Below are positions 58,403 through 64,000 of a stretch of DNA of 64,000 nt, piece by piece (position 1 is the stretch's first letter; the number at the start of each line of letters is the position of its first letter). The notes beneath the pieces were generated by a model that did no database searches, was not told where the DNA came from, and was given only the letters and a program-made list of their open reading frames with translations. The translations under genes and the position numbers were made by a program. The stretch is from RYN-230 sp963717125 (GTDB lineage Bacteria; Actinomycetota; Actinomycetes; Streptosporangiales; Streptosporangiaceae), in the NCBI GenBank assembly GCA_963717125.1, contig CAVQVG010000018.1, forward strand, positions 1-64,000. The letters run 5' to 3'.

Positions 58403-58597
58403 ATGAGCTTCCTGACCAGGATGAGGAACAAATCTCAGATCGCCCGGGGCCGCGCGAAGCAGAAGGTGGGCCGGGCCACCGGCAACCGCCGGCTGCAAAT
58501 GCACGGCGTCGCCGACCGGATCGGCGGGAACGTCCGGCAAGCCGGCGAGCAACTGAAGGACACGGGCCGGGATCTGGGCCGGTCGCTGCGCCGCTAA
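58403..58597 (+). CDS. CsbD-like stress protein
   Basis: A 64-residue basic, helical protein: SQIARGRAKQKVGRATGNRR and VADRIGGNVRQAGEQLKDTG are the two CsbD-like segments. These small proteins rise under general stress and have unknown biochemical function. GGAGG lies 5 bases before the ATG; a GTG four codons earlier overlaps it. Confidence 0.8.
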   Translation: MSFLTRMRNKSQIARGRAKQKVGRATGNRRLQMHGVADRIGGNVRQAGEQLKDTGRDLGRSLRR

Positions 58598-58854
58598 CGC
58601 CATTGCGGCGGTAACGCCGCCCGCTCAGCCACCGCCGCCCAGCCCGATCATCCGCCGTCCAGCCCGATCACCCGCCGTGAGCCGTCAGTCAGGTACCGGC
58701 CCCTTGGACAGGTCGAGCAGCATGAGGGTGGTGGGACGGACCCGGGCCGCCGCACCGGGAAATATGTGCCGGCCAGAAGTTGTGCCGCCGCGGCCGCAAC
58801 CTTGCTGGCGCTCCGGCCGTATAAGCAGGAGCAGGGGCCGGCCGAAGGGACCAC
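58598..58854. other. Gap with a tandem repeat
   Basis: No gene. It holds the tandem repeat at 58640-58679 and the likely promoter of the sigma operon. Confidence 0.35.
58640..58679 (+). repeat. Tandem 20-bp repeat
   Basis: CAGCCCGATCATCCGCCGTC followed directly by CAGCCCGATCACCCGCCGTG, differing at two positions. Confidence 0.75.
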
Positions 58855-59394
58855 ATGGCGCGCGGGGACGAGGAGTTCGCCGAATTCGTCCAGGGCAATT
58901 CCGCTGGGCTGCTGCGGGCCGCCTATCTGCTGACGGGTGACCGGCACGTTGCCGAGGACGCGGCCCAGACGGCCTTGGTGCGCACCTACGCGGCCTGGTC
59001 CCGGGTGCGCCGGGAGGACGCCTTCGCCTACGCACGGCGGGTACTGGTCAACCACGTGACCGACCGGTGGCGGCGCCGGCTGCAGGAGTATGCGACCGGC
59101 GCGCTGCCGGACCGGCCCGCCGACGCGGACATCGCGGAGGAGGTCGCGCGGCGGCAGTGGCTGGTGGGCGCGCTTGGGTCGCTGACCGGCCGGGAACGAG
59201 CGGTGATCATCATGCGGTACTTCTTCGATCTTCCCGAGGCGAACGTCGCCGACGAGCTGCGGATCTCGGTAGGCACGGTGAAGAGCACCAGCTCCCGTGC
59301 GCTGGCCAAGCTCCGGGTTTCGGCGGATCCGCGGGCGCCCAGCCCACCGTCGGCTGGGCTCCCCGCCTCATCGATGGGCGGTGATCAGCGGTGA
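58855..59394 (+). CDS. SigE-family ECF sigma factor, second copy
   Basis: A 179-residue sigma factor: region 2 in LLRAAYLLTGDRHVAEDAAQ and the YAAWSRVRREDAFAYARRVL stretch, region 4 in LTGRERAVIIMRYFFDLPEA and VGTVKSTSSRALAKLR. AAGGGA lies 5 bases before the ATG. It overlaps the next gene by four bases (GTGA), so sigma factor and membrane partner are coupled. Same family as the gene at 22212. Confidence 0.87.
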   Translation: MARGDEEFAEFVQGNSAGLLRAAYLLTGDRHVAEDAAQTALVRTYAAWSRVRREDAFAYARRVLVNHVTDRWRRRLQEYATGALPDRPADADIAEEVARRQWLVGALGSLTGRERAVIIMRYFFDLPEANVADELRISVGTVKSTSSRALAKLRVSADPRAPSPPSAGLPASSMGGDQR

Positions 59395-60182
59395 CCGACC
59401 TCGACACCTTCCGCCGGGCGCTGCACGGGCCCGACGCGTCCGGGCTGCCCAGCGTGGACCCGGATGCTCCCACCACCCGCGCGCTGGACGTGGGCGTGAT
59501 CATGGCCAAGGGCAGGCGGCTGCGCCGGCGCAGGCGGCTGGCCGCCGCCACCGCTGTGCTGTGCCTGGCCGCCGCCGCGTTCGGCGCGGTGACCGGGATC
59601 AGCCACCTGACCCGGCCGTCCCCGGCGCTGAGCCTGGGCCCGGCCACCTCGGGCGCAGGCACCTCGTCGCCGGCGCCGGTGGGGCCGGCGATGTCGGCGC
59701 CGCCGCCCTCGCTGGGGCGGGAGGGGCGGGTGGTCCCGACCGGGATCCGGGCCGGCGAGGGTGAGCTGGTGTTCTACGGGGTGCGGGTGAACGTCAGACA
59801 ACTGCGCGGGATCACCTTCGGGATCATGGCCGGGCTGCGCGGCCCCTCCGGCGCGCTGACCCCGCAAGTGGAGACCAGCGAGACCACCGGCCGCGGCACC
59901 GCCCCCGGGTTCCACGCCATCGAAGCCGCGACGCGGGTGGGCAGCCCCACGGTGGCGGTACCCGAGTTCGGCTACTACGCCGGCCCGGCTGCTGTCATCA
60001 CCGCCCGCCAGGGCGGCCAGCTGGTGCACGCCAGCCTGGCCCGCTGGTCCGCCGACCCCGGCATCGTCATCTTCTGGTTCCCCACGACCCGGCACACCAG
60101 TACCCCGCTCACCGGCCTGGCCGCCTACACCGCCACCGGCCGCCAGCTCCCCAGCGGCAACACCGCCGCCGGCCACGGCTAA
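59391..60182 (+). CDS. Membrane-anchored partner of the second SigE factor
   Basis: A 263-residue protein: 45 cytoplasmic residues (MTDLDTFRRALHGPDASG), a basic RLRRRRRL patch, one span (AAATAVLCLAAAAFGAVTG), a Ser/Pro-rich linker, and an extracytoplasmic beta-rich domain. Layout and coupling suggest a signal sensor or anti-sigma protein for the sigma factor just upstream. No ZAS motif is seen. Confidence 0.7.
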   Translation: MTDLDTFRRALHGPDASGLPSVDPDAPTTRALDVGVIMAKGRRLRRRRRLAAATAVLCLAAAAFGAVTGISHLTRPSPALSLGPATSGAGTSSPAPVGPAMSAPPPSLGREGRVVPTGIRAGEGELVFYGVRVNVRQLRGITFGIMAGLRGPSGALTPQVETSETTGRGTAPGFHAIEAATRVGSPTVAVPEFGYYAGPAAVITARQGGQLVHASLARWSADPGIVIFWFPTTRHTSTPLTGLAAYTATGRQLPSGNTAAGHG

Positions 60183-60511
60183 CCAATCAGTTAGCGCGCC
60201 CGGCCATCATTGTTGCTGCTGTGACAAGTGATTCCGTTTACGCGAGGCACCCGGCCCGGGAAGCCGCCCGATTTACGAGGTATGTCCGTACGAACCGCGT
60301 GCTAAGTCGGCGTGGGCTGGGCCGCCTCCGGCCGGGTCTGGGCTGGGCTGCCGCCCAGGAGCCCTCGCCGGGCGGGCTTGAGTTAGTTAATAGGATGAAC
60401 TTTCGTACTGGTCAACCGGCGCATTGTGGCTGGTCACGGCGCTGGGCCGGAAGTGAATGGGGCGCGAACCACGGTAGGTGGGGGAATAGCCGGGCTTGTG
60501 CCGGGGTCGTA
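60183..60511. other. Intergenic, promoter-like AT-rich patch
   Basis: No gene recognised over about 330 bases. The patch at 60378-60414 (GAGTTAGTTAATAGGATGAA) is AT-rich for the genome and may hold the promoter of the following gene. Confidence 0.4.
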
Positions 60512-60751
60512 ATGGTTGTGAGCGAGAACATCAACCCGGCCGGAGAAACCCGGCGGGCCAATCTGATCCTTATCGAGCAGTCCGGCGCCAAGCGGGAGAT
60601 CCCGCAGCCCTCGCCGCTCGACGGGATGGCCGGTGCCGAACAGGCCATCCATGAGCACGGCCGTCAGTTGCGCGAGGTCAAGGTGGTCAGCGAGCACAAG
60701 GCGATCGCGCGCTGGAAGGCAGGCGAGCTGGGCTGGCGCCGAGTCGCCTGA
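60512..60751 (+). CDS. Small protein of unknown function
   Basis: A 79-residue protein: MVVSENINPAGETRRANLIL, then SGAKREIPQPSPLDGMAGAE and a C-terminal AIARWKAGELGWRRVA. Soluble, mixed alpha/beta, no cysteines. The ATG at 60512 follows CCGGGG by about 6 bases; GTG at 60518 is another option. No family recognised. Confidence 0.5.
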   Translation: MVVSENINPAGETRRANLILIEQSGAKREIPQPSPLDGMAGAEQAIHEHGRQLREVKVVSEHKAIARWKAGELGWRRVA

Positions 60752-60824
60752 CACCGGGTCAACTGACGGGGTCGCCTGACACCAGTAGCGCACTCCTGAC
60801 GTCCGGCCAGGGCAGACTGAAGGC

Positions 60825-61493
60825 ATGCAGGACGCGGCAGCCGGCCCGGAACGCTGGACCCACAATGGGCACTACCACCAGCTGATTCTGGACGCCGTTC
60901 CGGCTGGCTGTGCGACGGCGCTGGACGTCGGCTGCGGCACCGGCGGGCTGACCCGGCGGCTGCGCGCCGCCGGGCTCCGGGTCACCGGACTCGACCGGGA
61001 CGAGCAGTGCATCCGGGCGGCCCGCGGCCATCCGGCGGCGGCCGGTATCGGCTACCTGGTCGGGGACGTCGCCCGCGCGCCGCTCCGGCCGGAGTCGTTC
61101 GACCTGGTCACGTCCATCGCCATGGTGCACCACATGGACGCCGAGGGGGCGTTGGGCCGGATGTCGGAGCTGGTCCGGCCAGGAGGGGTGCTGGCCGTGG
61201 TTGGGCTGGCCCGGGACAGGTCGCCCGCCGATCTCGGCTGGGCCGTGCCCGCGATCGCCGGCACCCGGCTGCACCTGGTGGCCAACGCGTGGCACCGCCG
61301 GCGCACCAGCACACGCCCGCCCGCGCCGCACCAGCCGCCGCTGGTCTGGCCGCCACCGCTCAGCTACCGGGAGATGCGGCGGCTGGCCGAGCGGCTGCTG
61401 CCGGGCGCCCGCTACCGCCGCCACCTGTACTGGCGCTACTCGCTGGTCTGGACCAAGCCCGCGGCTACCCCTGGCCCCGCACCGTCACGTTGA
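60825..61493 (+). CDS. Class I SAM-dependent methyltransferase
   Basis: A 222-residue methyltransferase: motif I ALDVGCGTGGLTRRL, motif II GLRVTGLDRDEQCI, motif III region YLVGDVARAPLRPESFDLVT, then SIAMVHHMDAEGALGRM and LVRPGGVLAVVGL. The C-terminal third is Arg/Pro-rich and specific to this subgroup. Substrate unknown. Its 3' end overlaps the convergent RodZ-like gene by 29 bases. Confidence 0.88.
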   Translation: MQDAAAGPERWTHNGHYHQLILDAVPAGCATALDVGCGTGGLTRRLRAAGLRVTGLDRDEQCIRAARGHPAAAGIGYLVGDVARAPLRPESFDLVTSIAMVHHMDAEGALGRMSELVRPGGVLAVVGLARDRSPADLGWAVPAIAGTRLHLVANAWHRRRTSTRPPAPHQPPLVWPPPLSYREMRRLAERLLPGARYRRHLYWRYSLVWTKPAATPGPAPSR

Positions 61494-62679
61494 ACACCCG
61501 CACCTGGAACGTGCCCGCCGCGTCCGGCGGCAGCGTGGTAAACCACACCAGCACATAACGCCCTTGCGCTGGACTCGCCAGCGGCAGCCGGATCACCCCG
61601 CCTGGTCCGGCGGACCTGGCGGCGACTGGCAGCCCGGCCAGGTCACGGGCGGAGCCCACCCGGATCTGGAAGTGGGTGCCTGGCGCCGCGCCGAGCCGGA
61701 TCCGGACCTTGTTCACGGTGACCTGGTGGCCCATGTCCAGCAGCAGGCCGGTGCCGGGGTACAGGTTGCCGAACTCGGGCGTGGTGTACCAGTCCGTGTG
61801 CCACGCCGTGTTGGGGTTGCCGTCCACGGCGAGCGCCGCGTCCTGTGGGTTGTCGCCCGGGCGGCCGAACGAGCCGAACGCGGTGACGCTGACCGGTTGC
61901 AGGTTCTGCAGGGTGGGCGCGGGAGACGGGGTGGGTGCGGCCGGGGTGGCCACGGTGACTGGCCGCCCCGGGCCGAGGCTGAGCGTGACCGGGCCCGCGG
62001 CGGGGCGCGCGGGCAGCGGGTTCTTCCCATCGACGGTCAGCCGGACGCCGCCCGGGTCGGACAGCTTGATGTGCACCGCCCGGTGCAGTGTCCAGGTGAC
62101 GGACGTGCCCGCGGCGGCGTAGGACCTGGACAGGTACCGGCCGTCCGGGGTAGTGAACACCACCGAGGTGCCCCGGGTGGCCGTGAGCCGGACCACCACC
62201 GCCTGGCTGGATTGCGCCGCGGCCGGGCTGGCGCCGGGCGTGGCACTGGTGCGGCCCTGGCCGGCCAGGCTCGGCGCGGGCGCCGGGCGGGGCCCGTGCC
62301 CCAGGCCCGCGGTCAGCAGATAGCCCCCCACCCCGAGCACGACCACCACCGCCGCGGCGATCAGCACGGCCGGGTTCAGCCGGGGCCGTCGGGGCGGCCG
62401 GGACATCGCGACCAGCTCGTCCAGCCCGATCGCCGAGATCGGGCCGGTCGCCGCGTGAGCATCGTCGTACTCCTGGACCAGCGGCTCGGGATCCACCCCG
62501 ACCGCCTGGGCGAGACTGCGGATATGGCCGCGGGCGTAGAAGTCGCCGCCGCACACCGAGTAGTCGTCCGCCTCGATGCCGTGGATGATTCCCTGCCTGA
62601 TCCGGGTGCGCTCGCTGACCTGGGCGATGCTGAGTCCGGCCTGGTCGCGTGCTTCCGCTAGGACCTCGCCGATGCTCAC
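61465..62679 (-). CDS. RodZ-like HTH membrane protein with discoidin-like domain
   Basis: A 404-residue protein: HTH at about 1-72 (SIGEVLAEARDQAGLSIAQV, CGGDFYARGHIRSLAQAVG), a linker, one span (AVLIAAAVVVVLGVGGYLL, about 105-122), then a DUF4115-type RodZ domain (about 165-235, VVVRLTATRGTSVVFTTPDG). A third region (about 270-404) is F5/8-type C/discoidin-like, with AVDGNPNTAWHTDWY and VTVNKVRIRLG. RodZ links MreB to the cell wall machinery, but the extra domain suggests carbohydrate or surface binding. ATG start; divergent from nothing close. Confidence 0.8.
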   Translation of the reverse strand: MSIGEVLAEARDQAGLSIAQVSERTRIRQGIIHGIEADDYSVCGGDFYARGHIRSLAQAVGVDPEPLVQEYDDAHAATGPISAIGLDELVAMSRPPRRPRLNPAVLIAAAVVVVLGVGGYLLTAGLGHGPRPAPAPSLAGQGRTSATPGASPAAAQSSQAVVVRLTATRGTSVVFTTPDGRYLSRSYAAAGTSVTWTLHRAVHIKLSDPGGVRLTVDGKNPLPARPAAGPVTLSLGPGRPVTVATPAAPTPSPAPTLQNLQPVSVTAFGSFGRPGDNPQDAALAVDGNPNTAWHTDWYTTPEFGNLYPGTGLLLDMGHQVTVNKVRIRLGAAPGTHFQIRVGSARDLAGLPVAARSAGPGGVIRLPLASPAQGRYVLVWFTTLPPDAAGTFQVRVFNVTVRGQG

Positions 62680-62889
62680 GCCGTGCCTCCACCGCCGTTC
62701 GCACCGCGCGCCGCTCGGGGGTGCGGCCCGCAGTCGGTCATGCCCGGTTTATCACCTATACCAATGCCCGGGGAACCGCTCGCGCATCCCCGGGTGGGGC
62801 CACTAGATACCCGGACGTGCTGCGGTCCATCATCGCTGGTGAACACGGCCGATGCGGTCAACCCTGGCCGGTTCGGCGCGTCGTCGCGG
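62680..62889. other. Short gap before the two-component genes
   Basis: No gene or clear palindrome seen between the RodZ-like start and the response-regulator stop. Confidence 0.3.
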
Positions 62890-63534
62890 TCAGCGGTCCA
62901 GGTAGGCCAGCACGGCCAGCACCCGGCGGTTGTCGTCCTCGGATGGGGGCAGGTCGAGCTTGCCGAAGATGCTGGTGCAGTGCTTGCTGACCGCCTTCTC
63001 CGAGATAACCAGGCGCTGCGCGATCGCGCTGTTCGACCGGCCCTCGGCCAGCAGCGCCAGGACGTCGCGTTCCCGGGGACTGAGCCGGGTCACTGGCGGC
63101 TGGTTCGACTGCCGGGCCAGCAGCTTCGACACCACCTCGGGATCCATGACCGTGCCGCCCCGGGCCACCGTGCGCATCGCGTCGGTGAACTGCTCGTCGG
63201 TGAACACCCGGTCCTTGAGCAGGTAGCCGACGCCGCCCGCCTGGTCGGCCAGCAGTTCGCGGGCGTACAGCCGCTCGACGTGGGTGGACAGGATGAGCAC
63301 CGGCAGCCCGGGCACCTGGCGCCGGGCCTCGAGCGCGGCCCGCAGGCCCTCGTCGGTGTGGGCCGGCGGCAGCCGGACGTCCACGATGGCCACGTCCGGC
63401 CGGTGCTCGAGCAGCGCGCGGAGCAGGGACGGCCCGTCGCCGACCGCCTCGGCGATCTCGAAGCCGTGTTCCTTGAGCAGGCTGGCCAGCCCTTCCCTCA
63501 GCAGGAAGAGGTCTTCAGCGATGACAACTCGCAC
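62890..63534 (-). CDS. NarL/LuxR-family response regulator
   Basis: A 214-residue regulator: receiver domain with VVIAEDLFLLREGL (acidic pair), VAIVDVRLPP (phospho-Asp) and YLLKDRV (conserved Lys), then a LuxR-type HTH (LSPRERDVLALLAEGRSNSA, IAQRLVISEKAVSKHCTSIF). It overlaps the upstream kinase gene by 37 bases, so the two form a coupled two-component system. Target genes unknown. Confidence 0.92.
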   Translation of the reverse strand: MRVVIAEDLFLLREGLASLLKEHGFEIAEAVGDGPSLLRALLEHRPDVAIVDVRLPPAHTDEGLRAALEARRQVPGLPVLILSTHVERLYARELLADQAGGVGYLLKDRVFTDEQFTDAMRTVARGGTVMDPEVVSKLLARQSNQPPVTRLSPRERDVLALLAEGRSNSAIAQRLVISEKAVSKHCTSIFGKLDLPPSEDDNRRVLAVLAYLDR

Positions 63535-64000
63535 GGCACCTCGATGACGACGATGGTCGGGCCGCCCGGTGGGCTGCTGACCGCCAGTACGCCGTCGAAT
63601 GTACCGAGCCGCGTCTCGATGCCGCGCAACCCGGTGCCACGAGCCGGGTCCGCGCCGCCCGCGCCGTCGTCGGTCACCTCGATGCGCAGCGCGCCCGCCG
63701 CGTGCGCCGCCCGGATGTGCACGTGGCGCGCGCTGGCGTGCTTGGCCGCGTTGGCCAGCGCCTCGGCCACCGCGAAGTAGGCAGCCGCCTGGACCGGGGC
63801 GGGCAGCCGCCGGGGCAGGTCGATGTCGGTCGTGCTGGGCAGCGGGGAATCCAGCGCCAGGGCACGCAGCGCGTCGCCCAGGCCGCGTTCCGCCAGCACC
63901 GGCGGATGGATGCCGCTGACCAGTGCGCGCAGCTCGGCCAGCGCCCGGGCCGAGTTGTCCCGTGCCTCGGCCACCAGGGCTACCGCGGCGTCCGGGTCGG
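63498..64000 (-). CDS. Sensor histidine kinase, partial (runs off the window)
   Basis: The visible 3' part contains ARALAELRALVSGIHPPVLA (end of the HisKA_3 helices), AVAEALANAAKHASARHVHI (N box) and EVTDDGAGGADPARGTGLRG (G1/G2), the HATPase domain of a NarX/DesK-type kinase. The phospho-acceptor histidine and any sensor region lie beyond position 64000. The frame is open to the window edge. Coupled to the response regulator. Confidence 0.9.
   Translation of the reverse strand, partial: DPDAAVALVAEARDNSARALAELRALVSGIHPPVLAERGLGDALRALALDSPLPSTTDIDLPRRLPAPVQAAAYFAVAEALANAAKHASARHVHIRAAHAAGALRIEVTDDGAGGADPARGTGLRGIETRLGTFDGVLAVSSPPGGPTIVVIEVPCELSSLKTSSC

Noticed and set aside
1..64000. CRISPR array or rRNA genes
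   Set aside because: No regularly spaced repeats of CRISPR type and no rRNA-like segments were seen.

Overview
The window comes from a high-GC actinomycete. The markers are a WhiB-type regulator, two SigE-family sigma factors each followed by a membrane partner, an F420-type luciferase-like oxidoreductase, a mycofactocin-type FMN dehydrogenase remnant, two MalT/LuxR-type large ATPase regulators, an MMPL transporter, GTG/TTG starts and very GC-rich third codon positions. I cannot name the genus; a soil member of the Streptosporangiales/Streptomycetales type is plausible.

1-10 kb: a visibly AT-richer accessory region built on the 3' half of an initiator-tRNA-like gene (CAT anticodon loop, T-arm and CCA end). 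Copies lie at 1221, 5965 and 9798, and a degenerate fourth at 21144; none has a 5' half. The pattern fits successive integrations at the 3' end of a tRNA gene lying left of the window. Cargo includes a nucleotidyltransferase whose HEPN partner is replaced by a lipoprotein, a PfkB kinase, a TPR protein with a decayed zincin-like tail, a ribbon-helix-helix protein with its own palindrome, an integrase remnant beside copy 2, and an intact HipBA toxin-antitoxin pair with two related palindromes. Gene fragments (methyltransferase tail, acetyltransferase head) lie between.

10-21 kb: an MMPL exporter, then the most unusual locus. It holds a DUF1906-type protein with seven propeller repeats, and a 1488-residue zinc-dependent phospholipase C-like protein carrying two further seven-repeat blocks, one of them set behind the catalytic domain. 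A protein with a hydrophobic C-terminus and a JAMM/MPN metalloprotease follow. The JAMM reading frame runs through tRNA copy 4, which may mark the island's right edge.

21-35 kb: a SigE sigma factor with a membrane partner, a triple-GAF histidine kinase, decayed STAND and LuxR fragments, a DinB protein, a sedolisin-like lipoprotein, an LLM oxidoreductase, YdcF- and YdeI-like proteins, a phosphotransferase, a Mop/TOBE protein, an aldehyde dehydrogenase pseudogene and prolyl-tRNA synthetase.

35-55 kb: an orphan membrane protein, a lipocalin-like protein coupled to a phosphotransferase, a branched-chain-type solute-binding lipoprotein, an SDR/MarR divergent pair with operator palindromes, a head-to-head pair of truncated genes (FMN dehydrogenase and VWA), a DUF2332 protein, a complex nested inverted repeat, an iron alcohol dehydrogenase, a three-part membrane protein, and tandem paralogous LuxR-ATPase regulators.

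55-64 kb: a DsbA-like protein coupled to a cysteine-rich four-helix protein, WhiB, DUF72, a shortened TfoX-like protein, SHOCT, CsbD, the second SigE pair, a methyltransferase, a RodZ-like protein fused to a discoidin-like domain, and a NarL-type two-component system cut by the window end.
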